Part shown: piece by piece, positions 39,624 to 51,552 of the stretch
Position numbering within the stretch: position 1 is the first letter of the stretch
Layout: each line of letters begins with the position of its first letter
Assembly (NCBI GenBank): GCA_003415625.1
Contig: PYIU01000001.1
Span: 1 to 64,000 of the forward strand
DNA length: 64,000 nucleotides
Origin: Aquanectria penicillioides
Taxonomy: Eukaryota > Ascomycota > Sordariomycetes > Hypocreales > Nectriaceae
Direction of reading: 5' to 3'
Made by a program: the position numbers and the translations under genes
The notes under the pieces: model-generated
Database searches by the model: none
What the model saw: the letters and a program-made list of their open reading frames with translations, nothing else
What the model was told of the DNA's origin: nothing

Positions 39624-41266
39624 ATGAGTGAGCGCGGTCCCGAACAGCCTGCCTCCAAGGCTGCCGAACCCAAACCCGCAACATCTCCACCCGCTCCCGC
39701 CACGGCCGCAGATCCCGAGACATCCCCACCCGATCCATCCGGCATTCTTCCTCCGCAGCACTGGATTCAATTCGCTCAGGTTCGTAAATTATAAGTCGGA
39801 TATAAAATAAACCACCTGCAATAAAGCCGCGCGGCGCCATGATTGCTAACCTCAATCTCAGACGGATGAGCCGGTAAACAACGATTCCGATTCGACCCTC
39901 GAGTCCGACAATGCCTCCTCAACCGCGTCCCTCAGCTCCAGCATTTTTCAATATAGGACGATCCACGGCAGAACCTACCACAGCGAGCAGGGAAATGCGC
40001 AATATTGGTAAACGGCCAGGATTTTCCCTCCGTGTATCAACTACAGAGCTCGCTAATACGCTCAAGGGGATCAAACGACCAGCCTCAGCTCGAATTAATG
40101 GACCTGACGTAGGATACCCACCAACTCAGCTCAGTCCCCCACCGAGAATATCAAAATCTGACCCCAGCAATAGTCATCATATTCTCACCATTGGACTTGG
40201 AAATAAACTTCATCTGGCGCCCTTGGAAAAGGATAAAGTCCAAGTAAGCCGAGTCTGTGTCTGATCAGGCCAGGCCATTGCTGACTCCTGAGCTAGCAAG
40301 TCATTGACATTGGAACTGGAACTGGTACGGCCTTGGAAGTCTGACATATCGTCTTGCGAAAAGGACCTTTGGTTGAATAAGGCTAATCTTGCGGGCAATA
40401 CAACAGGCATCTGGGCTATGTACGTTGACCAATCTCCACCAAATCATTATCCCTGTTCGCTAACGAACTATTGCTAGTGACTTCGCCGATGAATACCCCG
40501 GCGCAGAGATCATAGCGACAGACATCTCTCCCAGCCAGCCTTCCTGGGTACCCCCGAACTTGCGGTTGTAAGCATTCCTTGAAGATCGACAAGCTTCAGC
40601 AACATTTAAGCGCTCTAACAATAACGGTCAGTGAAATCGAAGATTGCACTCGAGAATGGACTTTTGCATCCAGCTTTGCCGACTACATCCACATTCGGTG
40701 GCTGGTCGGCAGCATCAGAGATTGGAATTCCCTCTGCTCTGAGGCATTCAGGGTCTGTAAAGCTGGTGGGTGGATTGAAAGCCACGAGGCTTCTTCCATC
40801 ATTCAGAGTGACGACAATACTGTCGATGATAATTCCGCCATGGGGCAATGGGGAAAGTTCTTTATCGAGGGCAGCAAGAAGATAGGATCAAGCTTCACAG
40901 TGGTTGAGGACGGTATGCAAAGGAAGGCCATGGAAGCAGCCGGCTTCATCAACATCAAAGAATTCGATTTCAAGGTAAAGCCACTATGCCTCAAATCCGA
41001 ATCATATCTGACTGATGATATAGAATCCTATTGGTGGGTGGTCAAAAGACCCAGCTATGAAGGAAATGGGCCCATACACTCAATACGGTCTCGAAACAGA
41101 TAGCGAAGGGTTTGTGCTATTCATGGCTCACACCTTGGGTTGGTCAAACGAAGAGATCCAGCTCTACATTGCACATTTCCGACGTGAGATGCGTTCAGGG
41201 AAGCATCATGGTTATTTCGGGCAGAAGGTCGTTTGGGGCCAGAAACCTGATATCACTTCTGAGTAA
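39624..41266 (+). CDS. LaeA-like SAM-dependent methyltransferase
   Basis: Nine exons: 39624-39779, 39862-40007, 40067-40108, 40168-40243, 40297-40324, 40407-40419, 40478-40567, 40632-40974, 41024-41266; 378 residues. The N-terminus is Pro/Ala-rich and disordered, then [20 protein letters not shown] and [15 protein letters not shown], the LaeA-like signature. The SAM motif I is [20 protein letters not shown] (residues 142-161), followed by [38 protein letters not shown] and [12 protein letters not shown]. The C-terminus [20 protein letters not shown] is typical. Such enzymes are related to LaeA, the velvet-complex regulator of secondary metabolism, but most paralogues, including probably this one, have no known substrate. 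Two exons are tiny (28 and 13 nt). All junctions are GT-AG and keep frame. Confidence 0.9.
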
Positions 41267-42237
41267 CCTAGTGGCGAGATGGCTATGTGCCACTGAGATC
41301 AAAATTGTCTTTCGTGTTGGACGGAATTAGAATCAAGCCCCTGTTGCAATCTCTTCCCAAACTTCAATAGGCATATGAACTTTGGAATGGTTTGAGCGAC
41401 GTAACTTTAGGAAGTCTTTGACATGGAATGCACATTTTATTCATGCGCTGAGCGGTAGTTGATATAGCGTGCTGTGTCGGGCTAAATGAATCATTTATGT
41501 GCTTTAATTGCTCAATTCAATCTATATAAAATAGCGATTTCTCCAAGAGAACCGAAACTCAACACGATAAGCCGTATTAATTAAATAAATCAAAATGTTA
41601 AGACAATGCAATTTGTTTTATTGATGGCTTGCATGTCTAGCCATTGTCCAATAACTTCAGACCCACACGGTACCGGTGTTTTGCTTAGGTTATCCAAGTC
41701 TAGGATGTGCCGACATACTGCATGTTATTGAACTACGTTGGCTACGCGGGCTAGAATATGAAAGTAGTTTCTCTTCCAATAAGTGACTAATTTTGGGCCA
41801 TATGCTAGGGCTTCCCATCGGTTGTAAATCGACAATACCGGCAAGTACGTGTTGGCTGGTCATGTATAGGGTAGGATCAAGAGAGCGTGCGCTTGGTGAC
41901 CCACTTTTCTTACCCCAAGTACTTGAATCTGCGTCTTGTTGGCAAAATACTTCAATTTTATAGCAATTGATTATACAGACCAGGTACTGCGTAATCATAC
42001 TCAACGGTGATTGGATATAACCCCTGATCTTGACAAGAGATGAGCCTTGATGCATCCAAACAGATGTGCGTGTTCATAATATTGTCACAATGAGTATGGA
42101 AGCTTGCATAGACTGGACAAATAAATTAATGGAAGTAATAATCTACGTTACGTATGATGCATTATGTAGTTCCTCCGCGTAGGCCGATGGCATGAATTCT
42201 CATATACAACTTATGACCATGTAGAAGGGATGGATTG
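41267..42237. other. Convergent intergenic region
   Basis: This separates the 3' ends of the methyltransferase and glyoxal oxidase genes. A 121-codon minus-strand ORF at 41690-42055 has no recognisable motif and weak amino-acid composition; I treat it as chance. AT-rich words near 41520-41620 fit 3' UTR sequence. Confidence 0.5.
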
Positions 42238-45200
42238 TTATACGCCAGGTGTAGTAAATCCAGGGAGCTGCGGCCAGTTGCCGAGGGCACCTGGGTCGCC
42301 ACCAATGCGCACCCAGATGGCGTGCGACGGCGTTGGTCCATCAAGGACGAACATCTGGTACCAAGAGGGGGGACTGACAAAGGCGTTCGACGGAGCAGTA
42401 ACCGTGCAGGAGGTGCCGCTGCACGAGAAAGCCGGGAACAGGGTACGCTGGCCCATTGTGACACCGTGGGTGGAGCCAATGGAGGCCATCAGCGAGACGC
42501 GCATGTTAGCGGCGCCTTCAGCAAGAGTTGAGGTAACAGTGAAGCTGTAGGACTCGCCGTATGACCAGTCACGATCAGAAATGGTAAACTCGGGCTGCGC
42601 GGCACCCGACAGAAGATAGTCGGGAATAAAGTACTCGAGGCGCTTCTCTTGCGGGTGCTTGCCTCCGTCCTGTGGGTCGGAGCCCGAGATGAGCACCTTG
42701 CCATCGCTGAGGAGAACACCCTCGGAGTGATATAGGCGGGCAATGGTGGTGTTGGCCAAGACAGTCATGCGCTGGCCGATGGGGTTTGTTGGGTTATACA
42801 TGACGGCATTGAGGTTCTCGTTATCAGCCAGACCAAAGCCACCACGGCCCACTTGGGCACCGTTGACGATGAGGTAGCGTCCATCAGGAAGAGCCACCAT
42901 TGTAGGCATGACACGCTTCGAAGGCTGTCGAAAAGTTAGCATGTAATCAATAGCATGTGGTTGCAAGTGTTCAAGGAAGTCTGTCTTACCATTCTCTCAA
43001 TGGTCCACTCAGCGCCATCCACTTCTGGCTTCATGATCACGCAGTTGTCGAGGGCTTGGTTGCCCGGCTCGTGGGTAGTGCCACCGCAGATGAGGATCTC
43101 CAGAGGATCAGTATAAGGGGCATACTGAGGCATGATCATCATGGTTCCCTGAAGAGGGTAGTTGCGTCCAGTCAGAGGGTTGTTGACCGCGCCGGGCATA
43201 TCAGGCAGCTTTCGGATGGACTGAAAGTCGGTCTGGGAGATGATGCGCGACTCGTTGAACTGGGCAAAGAAGATATCGCCGGTTGGCAGGATGGCCAAGA
43301 AGGGATACGAGTTACGACGGTCGATTTCGTCGGCACGGGCAAGGTAGTCCAGGTAGGTGGATGCTGTGACACCTTCAGGGTGAGGAAGCACCTCGCAGGT
43401 CGGCACGATGGGCGCATCAGAGCCAGACTCACCGCCCATGGCAAGCAACGAGCCGTTGGATAAAACAATGGCCGTAGGATACCAGCGGGGATCAAAGAGA
43501 TGCAATAGTGTGTAGTCCTCCTCCCAGACGTTGCTGCCATTGTTGGTACCCTGCGGCGAATCAGGAGTGAAGAAGCGGATACCATACACAGACTCAGCCG
43601 ACCAGCCGCCAATGTTGATCATGCGGCCGGCCCGGTCGGGCAAGGTAAATGAGGCCGAGCAGAAGACGTCTGTCTTGAGGGCAAGTTCACGGTACGTGTC
43701 AGTGGAGTAGTCAAACTCGAACGAGCCTTCAGTGTTGTCCAGAGATGTTCCGTGCTTCTCAACGAAGATGACCTTATCGTTGATGCCAACTGAGCTAATC
43801 AGGGGCACGAGAGGTGCCGTCGAGAAGAAGTCATATTGGCCCGCGCTGCCTCCCGATGCATAATGGAATGTATTGAGCGCAGCGCCAGTCCACTCGTAGT
43901 AGTTGATGTGGTTGCCGGCACCGCAAGTGTAATTGCGGTCTCCAGGGCAAGGCATTGTGCAGTACGAGTCGTCCTTGAAGACGTCATCCCGGCTCTCAAC
44001 GGCGCCCAGGTCTCCACAGACACACTGGCGGCCGTACTCGACACCGGCAGCGGGATATCCAAACTTCTGGCAGCGCTCGAGACAGATGTCAATCGTCATG
44101 CTGCTGCCGTCGTATGTATCGGCGTCCTCGTAGAGCCATTCAAGGATGTAGGGGTTGGCATTATCAAAGACACAGCCTTTGTAGGCCCATGAACCAGGCA
44201 AATCGGTCTTCTTGACCACGGGAACGGGCCAGGTGATGAAGTCACCCTTGGAATAGAGCGACAGACGGTTTCCAGCACCACAGGTCTGGGTGGCGTCTCC
44301 TTTGCAGGCCATGTTGCAATCCGTTTCGTCGGTCTTGGAAGCGCCATTGTTCAGCGCGTTACCGCAGTAGCACTCCTCCGAGTACTCCACGCCAGCAATG
44401 GTAAAGCCATTTTCAATGCATACGGCAATGCAGTTAAGGGGAGTGTTGTTTGACAAGGGGCTGCCGGGTGCAGCGCTCATGGCACGCCCCGCAGGGTCAA
44501 TGTAGCAGCCCTTGTAGGCCCAGCCGTCAGGAAGACCCGAGGCGCTGGGGAGAGCGGTTGAACTCGACACAGATGTGCTGCTGGACACCGCCTCAGTCAC
44601 GCTGGCAGTGGCGGTAACCTCTACGGAAGACGAAGCCACAGAGCTCGAGATGATGGTGCTCGAAGCGGCAGCTGACGAGGAGCTAGCCGAAGACACTGGT
44701 GCGTCGCCTAGACTCCAGGCACTGAGGCGGTTGGGGCCACCACAGATCTGCGTTGCATCGCCGAGGCAGGACATGGTGCAGCCGGTGGCAAGGGTGCCGC
44801 CGCTGTTGGAGTAGGCGTTGCCGCAGAAGCACTCGCCTGCGTACTCGGTACCTGCGAGGCTGAAGCCTCCAGATTCGCAAGCAGCAACACAGCGTTGGTT
44901 GGTCATGGTGGAAGAACCGTCAGCCAAAAAGACCTGGTTGGCAAGAGCGCGGCCAGTGGAACCCTCCCTGCATCACAGATCAGCTTTGCGTGTTTCTACA
45001 CCACATGGCATTGGCGAGAAGTTCACTCACTCGATGCAGCCAACATAGGTCCATCCGGGAATGGTGGGTGGCAACTCAGGGTCGCCGGGATCTTCGACGG
45101 TGCCGGCGAAGACGGTCAACCTGCTGCCAGCACCACAGGGCTGGTCAGCGTTACCAGAGCACGCCATGCTGCACTCAGAGTCGTCCACCTTTTCGGTTGG

Positions 45201-45550
45201 CGCCGTGGATCCACAATCTGGAAGCGGTGATGATGGTCAGCCTTCGCCTATTGAGTTTCATGTGCTTGGGCGGGCGATGACTTACAGCACTCGACCGCAT
45301 ACTCCGTGCCCGCGTACGCGAAGCCTGCACCGGCGCAGTAGACGACGCACGTCTCTGCTGTCAGACCCGTTGTGTCATAGGTGACAGCGCCGCTGAGCGC
45401 GCGCTGGGCAACGCTATCAACGAAACATCCGAGATAGCTCCAGCCATCCTGTGGGGTTGCTGGGGGTGTGAGGTCTCTGCGGACAATGGCAACGGCCGAG
45501 GTCAAGTGAAGGAATGCTGCACCAAGTGCAACAGCACGGAGGGTGGCCAT
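42238..45550 (-). CDS. Glyoxal oxidase with four N-terminal WSC domains
   Basis: Exons 45550-45286, 45217-45031, 44967-42990 and 42924-42238 give 1038 residues. The start [21 protein letters not shown] is a signal peptide. WSC 1 begins [10 protein letters not shown] and ends [11 protein letters not shown] 2 begins [17 protein letters not shown] and ends GPNRLSAW. A Ser/Ala/Thr-rich linker follows, then WSC 3 ([16 protein letters not shown]) and WSC 4 ([15 protein letters not shown]). The oxidase part starts about residue 510. Copper-radical residues are in place: Cys587 (DVFCSAS) for the Tyr-Cys cross-link, Tyr647 (RWYPTA), Tyr875-His876 (LYHSEG) and His963 (STHGVT). Such enzymes oxidise small aldehydes to acids and make H2O2 outside the cell; WSC domains are thought to bind wall glucans. 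Complete and intact. Confidence 0.93.
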
Positions 45551-47500
45551 CCAAAAACCAGGTGCCAAGAAGATATAACGTTGATCAGTCACAGGTAAAA
45601 CAGCTAAAAGCGACGCACATGCAAAGGGCCACGGAGGTTTGCGTGATTCCTGCAATGATCGAGAGGAAAGCAGTGCGGTTGGAAACCTCTATCATATATC
45701 TCTTAACCCGGCCCCAAGTAGCCGTGTGAACTGAGAATTATGCCCAACTTTTCCCTAAACCGTCCCCACCCATTGCCCTCCTCGTCTGTTCACGAATAGC
45801 CCCAGTCGACTGGGCACTGAAAGCCCACATCGACCGATGTAGACGAGTACGAGAGCTGAACCACAGCTGCTATCGTACCATTTAACGGGGCGTCGAAGCC
45901 GAGCGGGTAAGCTGAACAACTACATCAGGAATCACAAGAAACAATACATAATGGTCTACGGATATTGAGCAAGTCTTTGCAATCCCTCGGCGCTACCAAC
46001 TTTCTAGGACGCGCCGCACCCCAGCAAGCCGAGCTAGGCAGCCAATGGCCGGGAGAGAAACGAGATTTTGATGCACAACTCGACGATAAGGAAAAAACCA
46101 ACCATAAAAACTAAGTCAGCCATGGTTGGCAGGACCCTTGAACCCTCCCTTGCGGGTGGCACTCCGCAATGGCCAAGAGCATCCGGGGAAGGGGGGCACG
46201 AGAATTACAATGCACGAGGCTGGCACGCGGTGACGAAGGACGACCCCTGGCGCGGCCGGCGATGGGGAGCGTAGATAACGGCAATGGATGCGACGTAGGT
46301 TGCGGCGCGGCATAGGGTAAGCACTAAGAGCCGCGTGGAGCACTCGGCATATGGCCTTGCATTCTATATCCTGCATAATTTCCTACAGTAGATGCGTGCC
46401 TACTTATCGGCGTTGGGTTCAGGGTGTCTGTGTGCGCGTGTGCTGGCATCGAATACAACAAGTCCATGTATAGGAGTCGTACTGGATGGATGTGTGGGGC
46501 ACTTGGCATCTCGTTTAGCCCGGAGCTACACGCCGAGTTGGGCTCGGGTGCTTATCTGTGTGTCTGAGTTGAAGGCGTGGTAGCATGCAGGAACTTAGCC
46601 GTTCCTGGCCTTTATTGATCCTTCACATGCCAGTGTGGTGGCCGGGGACTTTTGTTTTTGCTTTTTTTTTTTTTTTTTGCGTTTCCCTCCATCGAGGCCT
46701 CAAATGTCAAGCACGATGCCTGAATCAGACCCGAGATGATGCAGGGTGAGAGGTAACCGACCATTAGCGGTGTGGAGGCGAATCTGAGGCGGAATAATGA
46801 TCTGGAATATCGGATGCTAAGCCCCACTCTTTAAGGATTGGCGGGGTCTTGGCCTTGTATCGTATCTGCCGTGTTGAAGCATAGTAATTACCAGAAGTGA
46901 GTGTTGGTGCTGCGGAAAATGTGCGCGCGATATGAAAAGTACAAGATACCAAAGACAAGCGAGAGAGAGTTGAATTCCCCATGCAGCCTGACGCCACAAT
47001 CTAACGGCAGCATAATGATCATCCCTTAATCATTGGCCAATAGCAACACAGAGTGAAAGGAAGAAAGGAAAGAAGTAAAAAAGGAAAAAAAGCAGCTCCG
47101 ATCACTTTGGCAACATTTTACCCCCACTCGGCGATTGTCTTAGCACGACCGTTGACTCTTTCCCGGCACTGGCGCTGTAACGTAAGGCTTAGCGCTTGGC
47201 CCGGGCTTGGCGGAAAGGGCGGCCCGGGAACCTTCCGCACCTTTTCAAGGCGGGTCTGAGGCACAGATCTCATTCAATCAAGATAATGGGATCGTTTAGT
47301 CCGTTTAGTCTATTGGGATCGTTGAGTATGCCGTACCGAAATCTTACATACAACTTGTGTTTAAAGAGTGTCCCGTTTGGTGCTAATGCATTCCTGCGGG
47401 CGACAGAGCCTAGCAAAAAACTCAAAAATGGAACAAGGAACAAGGAACAAGGAACAAGGCAAAGTGGACCGCTACAGTGACGATGAGGAGAGTTACTCGC
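45551..47500. other. Upstream region of the glyoxal oxidase gene
   Basis: This holds the glyoxal oxidase promoter and the GH16 3' flank. A TATA-like GAGATATATGATAG on the minus strand lies near 45690-45703, about 145 bases before the ATG. A T18 tract lies at 46661-46678, and AGGAACA is repeated four times near 47430-47456. No coding gene is recognised in nearly 2 kb. Confidence 0.55.
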
Positions 47501-49630
47501 TCAACTCTGGCACTTGCCCTCCTGCCACATCTTGACAGACCGAACAACCATGCCGCGCTCCTCCTTGGGACCCCAGCTCGGCAACCATGTCGAGTTGGAC
47601 TTCCAAAAGTCGCTCATGGGTGTCTCACTGTTGTCAGCCCAGGGTTTCCCGCCAACGGCGTCTCTGTAGGATAAATTCAAGTCAGCCGGTGCAACACCAC
47701 AAAATGAAGGTTTAATTAGATCAAGGAAGATTTAAAAGTGGAAAAAAAAAAACGCAAGGCACGAAATTGGAAATGCAACGTTGAGAGGCGACAAGGAACA
47801 ACGAGCCAGCCTCGTGGTTTCGGATAGAAACCAGACAAGGGTTGGGTGGTAGTTGTTTAAACTTACGGGAACCAGCCATTTGTGGAACCGACAGCCACGT
47901 TGAGGATCAGGAAAAAGGATTGATCAAACGGCGTGTTGGGCCGCCCGGTGGAGCTCCAGGGGTCGACGGGAACCGAGCCGTTGACCGAGGATCCAGCAAA
48001 CTCTCCATACGTCCACATGTTCTTGTTCTTGGTAAAATCGAAGAATACAACTTGCTGCAGATTTGAAGGTTGGCATTAGTAAGAGGTTCGTGTTGAAATC
48101 CCGGGCCGAGATGGGGAATGGAAAATGGGGACTGTGGAATTGAGTATCGGGGAGACACATCGCCGCCCGGACCCGAACCTCCGCAGGCCCCTGGTCCCCG
48201 GTTTATAGCCGTTGACAAGGGACGGGGGAGGCCCTGGAAAAGGAGTAGGGAAGCAAGGGAATGGGAAAAACGAAAGACGGTTCGCAGCTGTAAGGAAAAC
48301 TAAACCGCTGCCAACTCAAACTCACCCGAAGCCGACCATCCAGCCAAGCAAACAGATACTTCTCGCTCCACTCCAGCCCGTACGTGTGGAAGCTCTCGCT
48401 GTACCGAACCCGGCTGCCTCCCCACTCGCCATAGCTCATCCTCCAGCGGTCGTTGACCAAGGCCGTGCCCCAGTGCAACGCCGACGAGACAATGTTGTCG
48501 CCCATGGAGTATACCCTTGCGTCGTTGCCGCGGCTCTCGGCAATGTCGATCTCGCCTGACTTTGGCCACTCGCCGTAGACGCTGTCCTGCGGCATCATCC
48601 AGATGGCCGGCCACAGCCAGTCGCCGCGAGGCATACGCGCCGTCACCTCGACCCGCCCGTACTTGATTGTCTTCTTGCCCCGCGTGTTGAGTCGCGCCGA
48701 GCGCACCGGGTTGATGATTTGGCCCTTGGTCGAGTTGCTCACTGCTGCGCAGGGATACCGCGCGTTGACGGGCTTCAGCTTGTCGCTGGTGCACTTGCCG
48801 TCGGCGCGGGCGTCCGTCGTCAGGTTGACCGTGTGACCGTTGAACAGCTGCTCGTACGTGATATCGGTGCTCTCCAGCGTCAGTGTCGGCACAATGTGCA
48901 ACCCTTCCTGGTCCACGTAGGCGTTGGCCGGGTCCGTCGTGGTCCAGTCAAACGACCCAGTGCTGCAAGCATTGTCAATTGTTAGAGGCCAAGGGACTGA
49001 AAGAGATACGACCTACCCAAACCCATCCATTTGCACCTCGTGGTTCCAATTGTCTAGATTCTCAAAGTTGTCGTCCATGATCAAGCAATACTACGCTCCC
49101 CATCAGCCATCGGCTCGGTGTATACTCCTAACTCGGGATTAATTCCACTTACCTCATGGTTGGGCACTCCGCGGGTCGCATTCCAGCAAAGGTATCCGCC
49201 GGCGGCTGAGAGTAACATGACACTGTCAGCGCACACCTTTTTGCCCCGGGCACAACGAGGGCAACCTACCAAGACCGATAAAGACACTCGTGTAGAAAAT
49301 GACCGTGTCCCAATTGATCTCCCGCTTGGATTTCTTGAGCCATGGCTTCTCAAACTCGCCAACGAGCCGGCTGCTCTTGAAACGCCGCCGAAGGCTAGCT
49401 ATTAGTTGAGACCAGTTCCAAGTCAGCAAATATACACAACCAAGGGGTTCATCGTCAAGATTGAATGCACCTTCGGATACAGAGGCAGTCCGATCATACG
49501 GTGTTCCTCCAGGAGTCAGTGAGGCTGTAATTGGCGTCGCAGCAATGGGTGTCGAGAAGGGGTTTTCGGGGGACTCGTTTCTAGGAGTAGGTTGCTCCAT
49601 TGTCGAACTGACAGTCTTTGTGCCCTCCAT
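47501..49630 (-). CDS. Membrane-anchored GH16 family glucanase-like protein
   Basis: Exons 49630-49270, 49205-49153, 49090-49017, 48962-48326, 48054-47867 and 47663-47501 give 491 residues. The first about 100 residues are cytosolic (Ser/Thr/Pro-rich, then RRRFKSSRLVGEFEKPWLKK). A single membrane span lies at about 107-128 (VIFYTSVFIGLAAGGYLCW), so this is a type II protein with its enzyme outside. The GH16 catalytic motif is GEIDIAESRG with Glu300, Asp302 and Glu305; WPAIWMMP, SALHWG and FHTYGLEW fit the family, as does FFLILNVAVGSTNGWFP. The fold hydrolyses or remodels beta-1,3 or beta-1,3-1,4 glucans; which one cannot be read here. A 42-nt GT-AG stretch inside exon 1 is in frame and may be a further intron. 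It is head-to-head with the GT2 gene. Confidence 0.9.
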
Positions 49631-51552
49631 CTTCCTCTAAGCAGCACAGCCAAATGTCTGAAATCCGGGTTTGCCCAAGATCCAGAATCGAATCGAAGAG
49701 TGAAGCTGCGTAACTTGACTGTGTCTTGGGATGCCGCGATGATATGTAAATAATACCCTCCTCTAACTGGTCTAACACCGTCAGCTTTGGGATTGGACTT
49801 CCCGATGCTCGAATGTACTATCATCGAGGTGGAGGATATCCAGATAGCCCCGAAACGCCAACATCGCTCTCGATTGGCCAGCTTCAACTTCGACAGTGTG
49901 ACAGGCCCATGGATCTCATGAATCCTCTTGCCTCATTGTAAGTACCTACCTCGGGCCTGGAATCCTAGGCATAGGTGCGGCCGCCCAGAAACCTTCGCCG
50001 ACCAGCGACTAGGGTAGGGGCCAACAGGCTCCAACCCCATGTGATACAGGGTACAAGGTGATGAGGTATTGGGCATCGGTAGCTCTGCGGCAGCGCTCTT
50101 GGCATCCAGGCCCGGTCTGGACTGTGCAGTTGTCGAGATACAGTCCATGCATCTAGCCGAGAGCCATGCATATGTGTGTGCGCATGCGAGATACGAGGGA
50201 GGTTAGCTGCAGGTCGGCCGAGGCTTCCATATAGAACCCACTCGCGTGCTTGGCGACTTAGAAACACAATCTTGACTCGGCCATTTGGGGCTCAGAGCTG
50301 ATGAGAGTTGCCAGTCGGCGACAGCTAAAATTAGGCAAGATGACTGCGTGTCTTGTTGGTGGAGGTTGTTGAGGGTATCATTGTTGTTGGATCGGTATCT
50401 TGGCTATGCACGAATAAGCCACTATCACGAACCCTGGAGACATGGGTCGGATCTGGTATCTGCCTGAATGATGGGGTGCAGGGGTACCACCACCTCGTCG
50501 CATGCAACCTTAGAGATAACGCTTAAGTGTGCCACCCCGGTATTCGCTGATTTATCCTTTGACGAGACGAGGTGTACCTTGTCGATGACGTCGGCGCCCC
50601 CTGGTATATTGGATGTGATACAACCTTCTACCGACGACTGACACATAACTGCCACACAAGAGATATTCGTACTACATCTTTAAGAGTATAAACAAAAACA
50701 TTTGAAATACCTGACGGACTGTGCGGTACGCTTTTCCGTTGCGGTGAGTCAATTGAGGGGTTGGGCATTCGGTTCGACCTCATCCACTCGGAAGGCTGGG
50801 ATTGATCACGACTGGGTTGCAAGTCGGCGCTGCGGATGATAACTGTCCGAGAGCTCCAGATGCACAACAGGCATCATGAGATAATCCCTGTCAAACCCTG
50901 AGAGCTAGCTGGAGATTTTGCCCCATCACATCCTTACTTCGCGCATTATTCTGAAAACGCTGAGACCAATGGCGAGTCTCTTGTTCTGCTGTGTGCTGTC
51001 GAGGTAGTCAAGCGTAACCCAAAGTAACTCATCAGGCTTTGGCAGCCACTTCTTCTGACTCTGAAACCAGAAAAACAAGAAAGGGCTTATCATGGATTAC
51101 GGGGTGCGGTACAGATTTAGACTTGGCACCCTCTGCAAGCTCCCTGCATCACCCTTGCCGAGTTTCCCGCTGAGATGGCCGAGCCAGCTGTCATGACAAC
51201 CTGTTGAAGGGTGCATGTTGTTGAGACTATTGGCAATGAATACGAATTAAGAAGGTCCAGCTGAGGCTTACACGATCTAGACCCTTATCATCGCGTGCGG
51301 CGAGAACGGGCCCGTCCATGGCAAGGCAAGCGCTGACCTGGACATAAGCTTCTACCGGGCCCAAACACGATGCAACCCCTCCCCCCTGGCCTTGGATTGT
51401 TTGGATTCGGCCTCATTCTTTCCTGGTCAGCTTGATTTCTTTTCCGTCTTATCCTCTCCCCCTCTCGCTGCCTCCAGACCAAAGTCTTTAGGTTCAATTG
51501 GAAAAGGGTTTCTTGTTTGCAAGCTCTGTGCTGCGCAACTCCTCCTCCAACA
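49631..51552. promoter_or_regulatory. Divergent promoter region between GH16 and GT2 genes
   Basis: The two start codons face apart across 1.9 kb. The right end is CT-rich (CTTATCCTCTCCCCCTCTCG near 51450), common before fungal transcription starts. I see no ORF with a family motif. The arrangement allows shared control, but no specific binding site can be assigned with confidence. Confidence 0.55.

Noticed and set aside
41690..42055. 121-codon minus-strand ORF between methyltransferase and glyoxal oxidase
   Set aside because: No domain, no signal peptide, and it lies in a convergent 3' region; most likely chance.
42957..43463. 168-codon plus-strand ORF opposite the glyoxal oxidase
   Set aside because: It lies antisense to a strongly supported coding exon and has no motif of its own.
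46661..46678. T18 tract as a retroposon poly(A) tail
   Set aside because: No coding or SINE-like sequence and no target-site duplication next to it; a simple homopolymer run.
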